Made by a program: the position numbers and the translations under genes. The notes under the pieces were generated by a model. The model was not told the origin of the DNA, made no database searches, and saw only the letters and a list, made by a program, of their open reading frames with translations. Positions 36,249-46,162 of a stretch of DNA of 64,000 nt are shown here, one piece after another; the first letter of the stretch is position 1, and each line of letters opens with the position of its first letter. Source of the stretch: UBA6168 sp041163745 (GTDB lineage Bacteria; Bacteroidota; Bacteroidia; Chitinophagales; Saprospiraceae); contig JBEAQU010000078.1 in the NCBI GenBank assembly GCA_041163745.1, positions 230,313 through 294,312 on the forward strand, given 5' to 3'.

Positions 36249-37544
36249 TCAGGAAACCAAGGATGGCGCTGCCTGCTCATACAAGGGGTACTGTTGCATG
36301 AACCGATTTATTTCCTGTCGGATATCATTGGTCACATCGACATCCTGCCCTTCCCGGATGACGGTGTCCATCCAATCCGCTATTTTCCGGCAGGCGGCCT
36401 CGTCCATGCCACGGGTCGTGACGGCGGCAGTACCCACCCGGATTCCGGAAGTGACCAGCGGTGACTCCGTATCGAACGGCACCATGTTCTTGTTGACGGT
36501 TATATCCACTTTGGACAGGACATCCTCCGCTTGCTTGCCGGTGACCCCTTTGGAACGGAGGTCGATCAGCAGGAGGTGGTTGTCCGTACCGCCCGAAACA
36601 ATCCGGTATCCTTTTTCGACAAATGCCTTCGCCATGGCCTGCGCATTGCGGATAACCTGTTCCGCGTAATCCCGGAAGGAGGGCTGCAAGGCCTCGTGAA
36701 AGGCGACTGCCTTGGCGGCGATGACATGCTCCAACGGCCCACCCTGCGTTCCGGGGAACACCCCGCTATTGAGTATCTGCGACATTTTGATGGCCACCCC
36801 TTTTTTCGTAACCCGACCCCAGGGGTTGTCAAAGTTCTCCCCCATCATGATGATTCCGCCCCGCGGACCCCGCAGGGTCTTGTGGGTGGTGGAGGTGATG
36901 ATGTGACACCAGGCCATGGGGTCGTTGAGCTTTCCGGCTGCAATCAATCCTGCCGGATGGGCGATATCCGCGAGCAGGAGCGCCCCCACCTTGTCGGCGA
37001 TCGCACGGAAACGGGCATAATCCCAATCCCGAGAATATGCGGAAGCTCCGCAGATGATCAGCCTGGGCTTCTCCCGAACAGCTATCTCCTCCACTTTGTC
37101 CATATCAATCATACCGGTCGCCTCCTCGACTCCGTAGAACAAAGGCCGGTAAACCTTTCCGGAAAAATTGACCGGCGACCCGTGAGACAGGTGCCCGCCA
37201 TGCGCCAGGTCAAGCCCCAAGGTCTTGTCTCCCGGTTCCAGTACCGAAAGAAAGACCGCCGCGTTCGCCTGTGCGCCGGAGTGCGGCTGGACGTTCGCAT
37301 AGGCGGCGCCGAACAAGGTCCGCAAACGTTCCATGGCCAACTCCTCCACCTCGTCCACCACTTCGCAACCACCGTAATAGCGCTTGCCCGGATAGCCTTC
37401 CGCATATTTGTTGGTCAGGCAGGAACCCATGGCTTGCATGACCGCGGGACTGGTGAAATTCTCAGATGCAATCAGCTCGATTCCCCGCCGTTGGCGCTCC
37501 AGCTCCCGCCGGACCAAGTCGAAAAGTACCTTGTCTGTTGTCAT
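36249..37544 (-). CDS. glyA: Serine hydroxymethyltransferase
   Basis: This PLP enzyme converts serine and tetrahydrofolate to glycine and 5,10-methylene-THF, the main source of one-carbon units. The 431 residues contain ELIASENFTSPAVMQAMGS, TNKYAEGYPGKRYYGGCE, NVQPHSGAQANAAVFL and the PLP-lysine block TSTTHKTLRGPRGG with Lys222. ATG 37544 (MTTDKVLFDLVRRE) was chosen; the 28 codons upstream do not look like SHMT. It lies 26 bases upstream of scpA, so co-transcription is likely. Confidence 0.97.
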   Translation of the reverse strand: MTTDKVLFDLVRRELERQRRGIELIASENFTSPAVMQAMGSCLTNKYAEGYPGKRYYGGCEVVDEVEELAMERLRTLFGAAYANVQPHSGAQANAAVFLSVLEPGDKTLGLDLAHGGHLSHGSPVNFSGKVYRPLFYGVEEATGMIDMDKVEEIAVREKPRLIICGASAYSRDWDYARFRAIADKVGALLLADIAHPAGLIAAGKLNDPMAWCHIITSTTHKTLRGPRGGIIMMGENFDNPWGRVTKKGVAIKMSQILNSGVFPGTQGGPLEHVIAAKAVAFHEALQPSFRDYAEQVIRNAQAMAKAFVEKGYRIVSGGTDNHLLLIDLRSKGVTGKQAEDVLSKVDITVNKNMVPFDTESPLVTSGIRVGTAAVTTRGMDEAACRKIADWMDTVIREGQDVDVTNDIRQEINRFMQQYPLYEQAAPSLVS

Positions 37545-37625
37545 GTCGATCGGTTGTTTAACCCTGGTTTCCTCAAACGGCCACCCACTGTTGCTTCCGG
37601 CAAGCCCCCTCTCCGGCCGTTGGTG

Positions 37626-37633
37626 CAAATCTA
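37626..37633 (-). promoter_or_regulatory. Candidate -7 box (TAGATTTG) upstream of glyA
   Basis: The minus-strand octamer TAGATTTG matches TAnnTTTG and lies 82 bases upstream of the glyA start. The -33 element is poor. The rest of the 345-base gap (37545-37889) toward the divergent phosphatase-like gene holds no supported gene; rightward, a near-box TATTTTG occurs around 37778. Confidence 0.5.
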
Positions 37634-37889
37634 CGCAACTCGATGTTATCTGATCCCTTGTCAGCCTGTTCGGAAGGCTTATTTTCGAAGAATCCGGTGA
37701 TAGGCGGTACCCGTAAGCCCATCCCGATTGCGATAGATTCCGCCGCTCCGGACAAAAATCCTCACCCGCCGGATATATTTTGCACCTTTTTGAACGTTAA
37801 ATACACAGGACCGTCCACCCAATCAGAACATACCACCCGTTCTTCCGTTATATCCTATAAGTTGATGAAGGACCTGCAATTGTTGTTTC

Positions 37890-39554
37890 ATGATCAGATA
37901 TTCCCATCGGTTCGTCCGTTCGATACACTCTTTCCCGCTCCTGCCCACCCTTTGCCTGGTGTGCGCCCTGTCAACCGGCATTTCCAACGATGTTTGGGCG
38001 AAGGCGGAGAAATTCCGGCTGGTCTGGAGCCAGGACCCCAGCCGACAAGCCACCATCGCCTGGCATCAGGCCTCGGGTTCCGACCCTGTGCTGTTGCTCG
38101 ACATAAACGACTTCGGGGATAACCCGGACCAATACGGCCAACGGATCAGGCCGGAGGAAATACGGGAGGCCAAGGGCATGCAAAGCCATTTCATCCGGCT
38201 CAAGGGGCTCCGGCCCAACATGACCTATTACTTCCTGATCAAGGACAGCGAAGGAACCAGCCGCCGCCTGTTCTTCACCACTGCCCCCGACAATCCCTCC
38301 CAGCGTCTGTCCATCATCGCCGGAGGAGATTCCAGGAACCACCGCACCGCCCGGCAGCACGCCAATCTGCTTGTCGCCAAACTGAAACCGCACTGCGTGC
38401 TGTTCGGGGGGGATTTCACGGGCGGCAGCTCCCCTTTGGAATGGCAGGAATGGCTCGACGACTGGCAGCTGACCATTGCGGAGGACGGCCGTATGACCCC
38501 CGTCGTCGTGACCCGGGGTAACCATGAGGAAGACAACCGGGTTCTCACCGATTTGTTCGGATTGGAGTTCGACGACGCCTATTATGCCCTGACCTTGGGA
38601 GGCAACCTGCTCCGGGTCTACACCCTGAACACCATGATGTCTTCCGGCGGGGAACAACGGGACTGGCTGGAGCAGGACCTGGCGACCATCGGTACCCAGG
38701 TGGTCTGGCGAGCGGCCCAATATCATCACCCCATGCGGCCCCATACCGCCAGGAAACCGGAACGTAACGACTTGGTTTCCGATTGGGGCCCGCTTTTCTA
38801 CCGGTACGGCGTGGACCTCGCTGTGGAATGCGATGCCCACGTCGCCAAAAGCACTTATCCCATCCGCGTCTGCGGCGGCCAGGAAGCCTGTGACGAAGGC
38901 TTTCTCCGCGATGACGAAACAGGGACCGTCTTCATCGGGGAAGGTTGCTGGGGCGCCCCGCTCCGACAACACAACGACGACAAATCCTGGACCCGCGCAA
39001 GCGGCAGCTTCAACCATTTCAATTGGATTTTCGCCGACGAGTCGAAAATCGAGGTCCGGGTCGTCCAGGTGGACAACGCACCCGAGGTCGGGGAGGTCAA
39101 TCCCTCCAACGTTTTCAAGGCGCCTGTCGGCCTCACTGTCTGGAACCCACCCACCGGCGATGTCATCGTCATCCGACGCCGGAACGGCAGACAGGTGGTG
39201 GAACCACTCGAGATGCTCGCTGCCCGAAGTGACAAATCCCCTTCCACCGGCGATTCGGCCATTCCCCCGGAAGACCATCAGGAAACGGAAGACTGGGACA
39301 ACTGTCCGCTCGTCCTCCCGGATGCCCAAAGCGGACAACTGGCCATCAAATACGCACTCCAGGAAATCGGTTCCGTCACCATCCGACTTGTCAATCCCTC
39401 GCGCGAGGAGGTGTTGCGTATGGAAATGTCAGACCAAGCCCCCGGTGAACACTTGAAAACGTTCGAGGTGAACCACCTGAAACCAGGTCGGTACCTCGCC
39501 ATCGTCAAAAATCAACAGAAAGTCCTGCGCAGGTACCGCGTCATCAAACGCTGA
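37890..39554 (+). CDS. Exported purple-acid-phosphatase-like metallophosphoesterase with T9SS-like tail
   Basis: The 554-residue protein starts with an export signal (PLLPTLCLVCALSTGI). An N-terminal fibronectin-like domain (RLVWSQDPSRQATIAWHQ) precedes a metallophosphoesterase domain: GGDSRNHRT, GGDFTGG, VVTRGNHEED, QYHHPM and ECDAHVAKS. The canonical purple-acid set also needs a Tyr in GDxxY and a GHxH pair. Here the Tyr is missing and the first His of GHxH is Asp, so the metal pair or substrate may differ. The last 80 residues (LAIKYALQEIGSVTIRLVNP ... GRYLAIVKNQQKVLRRYRVIKR) look like a T9SS type A sorting domain. It is probably surface-exposed and may scavenge phosphate from esters. Confidence 0.82.
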   Translation: MIRYSHRFVRSIHSFPLLPTLCLVCALSTGISNDVWAKAEKFRLVWSQDPSRQATIAWHQASGSDPVLLLDINDFGDNPDQYGQRIRPEEIREAKGMQSHFIRLKGLRPNMTYYFLIKDSEGTSRRLFFTTAPDNPSQRLSIIAGGDSRNHRTARQHANLLVAKLKPHCVLFGGDFTGGSSPLEWQEWLDDWQLTIAEDGRMTPVVVTRGNHEEDNRVLTDLFGLEFDDAYYALTLGGNLLRVYTLNTMMSSGGEQRDWLEQDLATIGTQVVWRAAQYHHPMRPHTARKPERNDLVSDWGPLFYRYGVDLAVECDAHVAKSTYPIRVCGGQEACDEGFLRDDETGTVFIGEGCWGAPLRQHNDDKSWTRASGSFNHFNWIFADESKIEVRVVQVDNAPEVGEVNPSNVFKAPVGLTVWNPPTGDVIVIRRRNGRQVVEPLEMLAARSDKSPSTGDSAIPPEDHQETEDWDNCPLVLPDAQSGQLAIKYALQEIGSVTIRLVNPSREEVLRMEMSDQAPGEHLKTFEVNHLKPGRYLAIVKNQQKVLRRYRVIKR

Positions 39555-39661
39555 CCGGAACACCCGGCTGGCGCCATACGGAGGAAACCGAACACCTGTC
39601 GCGTCCGGTCCTTTTCCGGGTCAAGACCGACCATACGCATTGTTCACACCACGCCACCACT

Positions 39662-39937
39662 ATGGACCTCACCTCCCTTCTCGGTATGCTGGCGGCCAGC
39701 CTCACCACCGGCGCCTTCGTTCCGCAGGTCATCAAGACATGGAAAACACGCAGCACCGGAGACCTGTCCCTCTTCATGTTCCTGCTCATTTTCATCGGTA
39801 CGCTCTGCTGGTTCGCCTATGGCCTGCTCCGACAGGATCTGCCCATCATCCTCGCGAACGGCCTGACGCTCACCCTGTCCTTCATCATTTTGTTTTTCAA
39901 ACTGCGGGAATCCTTCCGAAAAGACAATCATACCTGA
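39662..39937 (+). CDS. SemiSWEET-type sugar transporter
   Basis: The 91-residue protein has three transmembrane helices forming a single triple-helix bundle. SemiSWEETs dimerise to carry mono- or disaccharides passively. The PQ motif (Pro21-Gln22) lies in GAFVPQVIKTWKTRSTGDLS, followed by LFMFLLIFIGTLCWFAYGLL and a third helix LANGLTLTLSFIILFFKL. The length matches bacterial SemiSWEETs. It sits 107 bases after the phosphatase-like gene and 257 bases before aspS, so the context gives no substrate clue. Confidence 0.93.
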   Translation: MDLTSLLGMLAASLTTGAFVPQVIKTWKTRSTGDLSLFMFLLIFIGTLCWFAYGLLRQDLPIILANGLTLTLSFIILFFKLRESFRKDNHT

Positions 39938-40071
39938 GCTAACCATGCTTGCGCCACCGGAGCGGTCACCACATTCCCACCGGAAAACCGTTTGCCGCTT
40001 CCCTCCCTGGCAGCCATCCAAAATTAGCTGGGTTTTTGAGAACCGATTGCCGCTTTTGCCGTATAAGCACC

Positions 40072-40079
40072 TACTTTTG
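40072..40079 (+). promoter_or_regulatory. Candidate -7 box (TACTTTTG) upstream of aspS
   Basis: TACTTTTG followed by cacc matches TAnnTTTG. A TTG at 40047-40049 lies 22 bases upstream, slightly wider than the ideal 19. The predicted leader before the aspS ATG at 40195 is about 110 bases. Confidence 0.55.
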
Positions 40080-40194
40080 CACCTTCCATACGGCCTTCCT
40101 TCCGAAGGTATGCCTACCGGAATGCCGTACCGACAGGACAAGGCAAGAGCCGTTTAGTCCGGCCGGATCCTTTCATCCATTGAATCTTCAGATT

Positions 40195-41973
40195 ATGTAC
40201 AGGTCTCATGATTGCGGAGCGCTGCGGATGCAGCATGTCGGGCAAACGGTCAGGTTGGCCGGGTGGGTGCAGGCCAGCCGGGATTTCGGCGGCATGACCT
40301 TCCTCGACTTGCGCGACCGGTATGGTATAACCCAGCTCGTCTTCCATATGGAAGACAACGCCGAACTTTGTGAAAAGGCCCGCAAACTAGGCCGGGAATT
40401 CGTCATTTCCGTCAGCGGCCTGGTGCGCGAACGCAGCGCCAAGAATCCCAACCGACCAACCGGTGATATCGAAATCCAGGTCGGATCCCTCGATATCCTG
40501 AACCCCTCCAAAACCCCTCCCTTCACCATCGAGGACAACAGCGACGGCGGTGACGACCTGCGGATGAAATACCGCTACCTCGACCTACGCCGGTCCCCCG
40601 TCCAGCAGAACATCATCTTCCGCAGCCAGGTCGGAATCGAAACCCGAAAATTCCTCTCCGGCGAAGGGTTTCTCGAAATCGAGACCCCCAACCTTATCAA
40701 AAGCACACCCGAGGGAGCCCGGGATTTCGTCGTGCCCAGCCGCCTCAACCCCGGTCAGTTCTATGCCCTGCCCCAATCCCCGCAAACCTTCAAGCAAATC
40801 CTGATGGTGGCCGGTATGGACCGCTATTTCCAAATCGTCAAATGCTTCCGGGATGAGGACCTCCGCGCAGACCGCCAGCCGGAGTTCACACAGATAGATT
40901 GTGAGATGGCCTTCGTCACCCGGGAAGATATCCTCCAGACCTTCGAAGCCCTGACCCGACACCTCTTCCGTTCCGTGCTACAGCTGGAATTACCCCCCTT
41001 CCCCCGCATGCGCTACGACGAAGCCATGAGCCGCTTCGGGTCCGACAAACCGGATACCCGCTTCGGTATGGAGTTCCGCGAACTCAACGACCTGGCCAAA
41101 GGGAAGGGCTTCGGCATATTCGACGATGCGGAACTGGTCGTCGGCATCCGGGCGGAAGGCCAGGCCGACGCATACTCCAACAAGGACCTCAACAACCTCA
41201 CCGAATGGCTCAAAAGGCCCCAGATCGGCGCCAAAGGGATGGTCTGGGTCAAATACAACCCCGATGGCTCCTTCAAATCCTCCGTCGGAAAATTCTACTC
41301 CGACGATGACCTCCTGGCCTGGATGCAACGATTCGATGCGAAACCGGGCGACCTCCTGTTCGTGCTGAGCGGGGAACAGGACAAAACACGGAAACAACTC
41401 TGCGAACTGCGCCTCGAAATGGGCCGCCGCATGGGCTTGATGAAACCGGGTGACTTCCAGCCGCTTTGGGTGCTGGATTTCCCCCTGCTGGAATGGGATG
41501 AGGACGCCGCACGCTTTTTCGCCATGCACCACCCCTTCACCGCTCCGCTCCCGGAGGATACCGGGAAAATGATGAGCGACGACCACGAAACCCTGAAAGG
41601 CCTGCGCGCCAATGCCTATGACCTGGTCATCAACGGCGTGGAAATCGGAGGCGGATCCATCCGTATCCATGACCGCACCCTCCAGGAAAAAAATTTCAAC
41701 CTCCTGGGCTTCACCCCGGAACAAGCGGAAAATCAGTTCGGCTTCCTGTTGGGTGCTTTCGAATACGGCGCACCGCCCCACGGCGGTATCGCCTTCGGCT
41801 TCGACCGACTTTGTGCCGTGATGCGTGGCCAAACCAGCATCCGGGATTTCATCGCGTTCCCCAAAAACAACATGGGGCGCGACATGATGATTGACGCTCC
41901 TTCCGAAATAGACACCCAACAACTGGACGAACTCTTCCTCGAGGTCCAGACCGCCCGCCTGGAAAAAGAATGA
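40195..41973 (+). CDS. aspS: Aspartyl-tRNA synthetase
   Basis: This class II synthetase charges tRNA-Asp. The 592 residues comprise an anticodon-binding OB fold (HVGQTVRLAGWVQASRDFGGMTFLDLRDRYG), motif 2 (YFQIVKCFRDEDLRADRQPEFTQID), an inserted GAD domain of the bacterial type, and motif 3 (GAPPHGGIAFGFDRL). ATG 40195 (MYRSHDCGALRM) was chosen because the upstream frame lacks family similarity. The bacterial-type GAD domain leaves open whether the enzyme also charges tRNA-Asn. A strong terminator follows. Confidence 0.97.
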   Translation: MYRSHDCGALRMQHVGQTVRLAGWVQASRDFGGMTFLDLRDRYGITQLVFHMEDNAELCEKARKLGREFVISVSGLVRERSAKNPNRPTGDIEIQVGSLDILNPSKTPPFTIEDNSDGGDDLRMKYRYLDLRRSPVQQNIIFRSQVGIETRKFLSGEGFLEIETPNLIKSTPEGARDFVVPSRLNPGQFYALPQSPQTFKQILMVAGMDRYFQIVKCFRDEDLRADRQPEFTQIDCEMAFVTREDILQTFEALTRHLFRSVLQLELPPFPRMRYDEAMSRFGSDKPDTRFGMEFRELNDLAKGKGFGIFDDAELVVGIRAEGQADAYSNKDLNNLTEWLKRPQIGAKGMVWVKYNPDGSFKSSVGKFYSDDDLLAWMQRFDAKPGDLLFVLSGEQDKTRKQLCELRLEMGRRMGLMKPGDFQPLWVLDFPLLEWDEDAARFFAMHHPFTAPLPEDTGKMMSDDHETLKGLRANAYDLVINGVEIGGGSIRIHDRTLQEKNFNLLGFTPEQAENQFGFLLGAFEYGAPPHGGIAFGFDRLCAVMRGQTSIRDFIAFPKNNMGRDMMIDAPSEIDTQQLDELFLEVQTARLEKE

Positions 41974-42004
41974 CGAACACTTCGCTCGGGGACTCCTGTT
42001 GAAG

Positions 42005-42049
42005 AAAGCGGGGGCCGGTCCTTTCGTATGAACCGGCCCCCGCTTTTTT
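42005..42049. terminator. Rho-independent bidirectional terminator after aspS
   Basis: gcgggggccggt (42008-42019) and accggcccccgc (42032-42043) form a perfect 12-bp stem with a 12-base loop. It is flanked by aaa on the left and tttttt on the right, so it should work strongly for aspS and weakly for the convergent peptidase gene. Confidence 0.88.
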
Positions 42050-42087
42050 GCCGCTCCTGACGGCCGGCCACAACGGCCATCCTATTC

Positions 42088-44430
42088 CTACGGCTTGATC
42101 TTCTCCCCCATTCTGGCCCGCTGCATCGGATTAGGCACCTCTTCCATCCGATGCTCCTTATATACCTTGAACAATTGCGGCGTCTCCGGAACCGGCATCT
42201 CGTTGTTGCTGGTGTCGACATCAGCCGTTTCCCGGAATGGATCCAGCCGTATCGATGCCACCGGCTTGTTCTTTACGAACACCTTGGTCACCGCCGATTC
42301 GTTCTTCCGCCAGATCTCGGCCGGTATCCGTTCCACCTCCTGCGTTCCGTCCGCATAGGACCATTCCAGGATCAGCGGCATCACCAATCCGCCGTTGTTT
42401 CGGAAATACAGTTCGTAATAATGCTTGTTCCCGTACTTGTCCTGCTTCTCCTCCTGCGTCAATACCTTGTCGTACAAGTGGGTGGTGAAAGACAGGACCG
42501 AATCCTCCGTTTCCCAGGGCCGGTACGTGGTGTAGAAATCAACCAGGTTGGTATCCTGGTCCACTGCGAACGACATGCCGGCGGCACGGTTCCGCCGGAC
42601 GGAGATATCCTCGAAAGGCGCCGCTGTTTTCCGTTTCCGTTGTACCGTCCGTCTCTCCGGGTCGTTTTCCAGGTCGGCCCGGTACCATTTGACGGAATCG
42701 ATGGCGATGTCCACGTTTTCGATGGAATAGAACCAACCGCGCCAGAACCAGTCCAGGTCGACACTGCTCGCATCTTCCATGGTCCGGAAAAAATCGGCCG
42801 GCGTCGGATGTTTGAAGGCCCACCGACGGCAATATTCCTTGAAAGCGAAATCGAACAGTTCGCGGCCCATGATGGTCTCCCGCAGGATGTTCAGGCCGGC
42901 GGCCGGTTTGGCATACGCGTTGAGACCGAACTCCACGATGTTCTCGCTGTTGGTCATGATGGGTTCCAGCCGGTCCTTCGGGCTGGCCATATAATCCACG
43001 ATGGTGTGGGCGGGGCCTCGCCGGTGGTTCCAGTTGGCGTCGAATTCCGCCTGCGCCAGGAACTGCACGAAGGTGTTGATGCCTTCGTCCATCCAGGACC
43101 ACTGCCGCTCGTCGCTGTTGATGATCATAGGGAAGTAGTTGTGCCCGACCTCGTGGATGATGACGGAGATGGCGCCGTTCTTCTGTTGTTCCGTATAGGT
43201 GCCGTCCTCCTCGGCCCGACCGAAATTGAAGCAGATCATCGGGTATTCCATCCCGTTCTGCGCCTCCACGGAAATGGCGACCGGATAGGGATACGGGATG
43301 GAATACTTGGAATACGTCTTCAGCGTATGGGCCACCACCTTGGTGGAGTAGCGGCTGTAGATGGGATAGGCCTCCTTGGGATAATAGCTCATGCACATCA
43401 CCCGTTTTCCATCCTCATTGTAATGGGGCATCGCATCCCATACGAACTTCCGGCTGGCGGTCCAGGCGAAGTCACGTACGTTCTGGGCCTTGTAAACCCA
43501 TGTCTTTAGTTTGTTGCTCTTCGGTGACTTCTCATTGCGGACCGCCTCGTCCAAGGTGACGATCTCCAGCGGTTCCGTTGCCGTCATCGCCTGTTGCCAG
43601 CGGCGGTATTGGGCCTTTTCCAGCACCTTGTCGTAATTCTGGCATTCCCCGGTGGAACCGACCACGAAATCGGAAGGCAGCGTCATGGACACGTCGAAAT
43701 CCCCGAAGGTGAGGGCGAATTCCCCCCGGCCGGTGAACTGTTTGTTCTGCCAGCCGGTCACATCCGAATACACACACAACCGGGGATACCACTGGGTGAT
43801 GGTGAAGAGGTAATTGTCGTCCTTCTCGAAGTATTCGTATCCGCCCCGACCGCGGGGCCCGTTGATACGGTCGGGCACCTTGTAGTTCCATTTCACCTGG
43901 AAGGCATAACTTTCGCCTGGCCGGACGGGGGTCGGCAGATCCACCCGCATCATGGTCTGGTTGATGGTAAACGGCAACGGCTTCCCGGCGGCATCGGTGA
44001 CGGCCTCTATGTTGTGGCCGTACTCGGTGAGGTCCTTCCATTGCTCCATCATGTAAAGGGCCATTTCGTTCATGACATCATTCATGGAGCTCCCGTTGAA
44101 ATGATGCATGTCGTTGTGTCCCTGGTGTTGGTTTTCATCGAGTTGCAACCATAGGTAGTGGAGCGGATGCGGCGAACGGTTGTGGTAGGTGATCTTTTCG
44201 TCCCCATGCAGGCGGAGCGCCGCCACATCCAGCGTACAACGGATGTTATAGTCGCACTGCTGCTGCCAATATGACGGCCCCGGGCTGCCGTCCACCCCTC
44301 GGTAAGGTGTGGGGTCCGGCAATATGGGTCCCAATTGTTCGAATTTGTTGCCGTGGTTGGAAGTTTGCTGTGCCGTAGCAGACACATATCCCAACAGCAG
44401 GAAGGCCGGAAGGATCAGAAAAGTTTTCAT
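42088..44430 (-). CDS. Exported M1-family zinc metallopeptidase
   Basis: The 780-residue protein has a signal peptide (MKTFLILPAFLLLGYVSATAQ) followed by an aminopeptidase N-like beta domain (DVAALRLHGDEKITYHNRSPHPLHYLWLQLDENQH). The catalytic site is HEVGHNYFP near residue 425 with the third zinc ligand Glu in WSWMDEGINTF. Upstream, AQNGMEYPMICF replaces the usual GAMEN exopeptidase motif with an NGMEYP variant common in Bacteroidota M1 proteins. It is expected in the periplasm or outer membrane, trimming peptides. ATG 44430 is chosen for the signal peptide. It follows prfC by 53 bases. I saw no T9SS tail. Confidence 0.93.
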   Translation of the reverse strand: MKTFLILPAFLLLGYVSATAQQTSNHGNKFEQLGPILPDPTPYRGVDGSPGPSYWQQQCDYNIRCTLDVAALRLHGDEKITYHNRSPHPLHYLWLQLDENQHQGHNDMHHFNGSSMNDVMNEMALYMMEQWKDLTEYGHNIEAVTDAAGKPLPFTINQTMMRVDLPTPVRPGESYAFQVKWNYKVPDRINGPRGRGGYEYFEKDDNYLFTITQWYPRLCVYSDVTGWQNKQFTGRGEFALTFGDFDVSMTLPSDFVVGSTGECQNYDKVLEKAQYRRWQQAMTATEPLEIVTLDEAVRNEKSPKSNKLKTWVYKAQNVRDFAWTASRKFVWDAMPHYNEDGKRVMCMSYYPKEAYPIYSRYSTKVVAHTLKTYSKYSIPYPYPVAISVEAQNGMEYPMICFNFGRAEEDGTYTEQQKNGAISVIIHEVGHNYFPMIINSDERQWSWMDEGINTFVQFLAQAEFDANWNHRRGPAHTIVDYMASPKDRLEPIMTNSENIVEFGLNAYAKPAAGLNILRETIMGRELFDFAFKEYCRRWAFKHPTPADFFRTMEDASSVDLDWFWRGWFYSIENVDIAIDSVKWYRADLENDPERRTVQRKRKTAAPFEDISVRRNRAAGMSFAVDQDTNLVDFYTTYRPWETEDSVLSFTTHLYDKVLTQEEKQDKYGNKHYYELYFRNNGGLVMPLILEWSYADGTQEVERIPAEIWRKNESAVTKVFVKNKPVASIRLDPFRETADVDTSNNEMPVPETPQLFKVYKEHRMEEVPNPMQRARMGEKIKP

Positions 44431-44483
44431 GCTGACGGATTGAAGGTGTAACAAGCGCCGGGCGAATCGTATGCCGGAAGACT

Positions 44484-46085
44484 TCAGGCATTCGTTCCGC
44501 GCCGGTCCATATCGCTGGTGAAATGAAATTGCACGTCGGGGTGGTTTTCCTGGGCCATCTTCAAGGTCCATGCACTTTCGGCCAGGAAAACCAGCTGGCC
44601 GTCCTTGTCATGCGCCAGATCCCTGGACCGGCGGGTCCTGAACTCCCGTAGCGCCTTCTCGTCGGGGCAGGTCACCCAGCAGGCTTTGTGCAGACTGACG
44701 GGTTCGTACACACAGGAAGCGCCGTACTCGTGCTGCAGCCGGTATTGTATGACATCGAACTGCAGCGCACCGACGGTGCCGACGATTTTCCGGCCCGTGC
44801 TCTCCTTGGTGAACAACTGCGCAACCCCTTCGTCCATGAGTTGTTCCAGGCCTTTGGCCAACTGCTTGGACTTCATCGGGTCGGCGTTTTCCACATACCG
44901 GAACTGTTCCGGCGAAAAACTGGGAATACCCTTGAAATGAAGGACCTCCCCCTCCGTCAGGGTGTCGCCGATCTTGAAGTTACCGGTATCATGAAGGCCT
45001 ACGACATCTCCTGGATAGGCCTCGTCGATGATCTCTTTCTTGTCTGCCATGAAACTGGTCGGATTGGCGAATCGGAATTGTTGTCCCAACCGGACATGCA
45101 GGTAGTTCCTGTTCCGCTCGAACGTGCCGGAACAAATCCGGACGAACGCGATGCGTGCGCGATGCCGGGGATCGATGTTCGCATGGATCTTGAAGACGAA
45201 CCCGGTGAATTTATCCTCGTTCGGCGAGACTGTCCTTTCTTCCGTTTCACGAGGCCGCGGGTTCGGCGCGATGTCGACAAAACAGTCGAGCAGCTCCCGT
45301 ACACCGAAGTTGTTGACCGCACTGCCGAAGAAGACCGGGGACAACTCCCCGTTGCGATAGGATTCGACATCGAAGGGGGGATAAATTTCCTCTATCATCG
45401 CCACTTCTTCCCGAAGGGTGGCGGCGGCCCTGGGACCGACATGGGTCTCCAACACCGGATCCGAGAGGTCGGTGATCTCCATGACATCCTCGTCTTCCTG
45501 TTTGCCATGAGGCCGGAACAGCACCAATTTCCGTTCGTACATGCTGTATACCCCACGGAAGGTCTGCCCCATACCCACGGGCCAGCTCAGGGGACGGACC
45601 CGCAACCCGAGCTTTTGCTCCACTTCGTCCAGCAAATCCACCGCATCCTTTCCTTCCCGGTCCAGCTTGTTGATGAAGACGATGATGGGGGTCGCCCGCA
45701 TACGGCAGACGCCGACCAGCTTTTCCGTCTGGGTCTCCACCCCTTTGGCGACGTCGATGACGACGATGGAGCTGTCGACGGCCGTAAGCGTGCGGTAGGT
45801 GTCCTCGGCGAAATCCTGGTGGCCAGGTGTATCCAGGATGTTGATTTTCAAATCCCGGTAATCGAAAGCCATCACGGAGGTGGCGACAGAGATACCGCGT
45901 TGTTTTTCAATCTCCATGAAATCGGAGACTGTGGTCTTCTTGATTTTGTTTGATTTTACGGCTCCGGCCGTCTGGATGGCCCCCCCGAAGAGCAACAGCT
46001 TCTCGGTCAGGGTGGTCTTACCGGCATCCGGATGGGAGATGATGCCGAAGGTACGGCGCCTGGCGGTTTCGGTTTTAGCGTTCAT
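44484..46085 (-). CDS. prfC: Peptide chain release factor 3
   Basis: RF3 is a GTPase that removes RF1/RF2 from the ribosome after termination. The 533 residues have the G1 loop SHPDAGKTTLTEKLLLFGGAIQ (residues about 17-38), switch region RGISVATSVMAFDY, DTPGHQDFAEDTYRTL, the NKLDREGKD block, and the RF3-specific C-terminal region (VGALQFDVIQYRLQHEYG). The ATG at 46085 gives a normal N-terminus. It lies 77 bases after mqnC and just before the M1 peptidase on the same strand. Confidence 0.96.
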   Translation of the reverse strand: MNAKTETARRRTFGIISHPDAGKTTLTEKLLLFGGAIQTAGAVKSNKIKKTTVSDFMEIEKQRGISVATSVMAFDYRDLKINILDTPGHQDFAEDTYRTLTAVDSSIVVIDVAKGVETQTEKLVGVCRMRATPIIVFINKLDREGKDAVDLLDEVEQKLGLRVRPLSWPVGMGQTFRGVYSMYERKLVLFRPHGKQEDEDVMEITDLSDPVLETHVGPRAAATLREEVAMIEEIYPPFDVESYRNGELSPVFFGSAVNNFGVRELLDCFVDIAPNPRPRETEERTVSPNEDKFTGFVFKIHANIDPRHRARIAFVRICSGTFERNRNYLHVRLGQQFRFANPTSFMADKKEIIDEAYPGDVVGLHDTGNFKIGDTLTEGEVLHFKGIPSFSPEQFRYVENADPMKSKQLAKGLEQLMDEGVAQLFTKESTGRKIVGTVGALQFDVIQYRLQHEYGASCVYEPVSLHKACWVTCPDEKALREFRTRRSRDLAHDKDGQLVFLAESAWTLKMAQENHPDVQFHFTSDMDRRGTNA

Positions 46086-46162
46086 ATGGGTGTATTGTGC
46101 GCCGCAGGCCGCATGCGTGGGTAAGTTTTCTCGAAAGAAAAAGGCATGCGGGCGGATTCATC

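Noticed and set aside
42151..43509. 452-codon rightward frame opposite the M1 peptidase
   Set aside because: Antisense of the HEVGH-containing gene; no domain.
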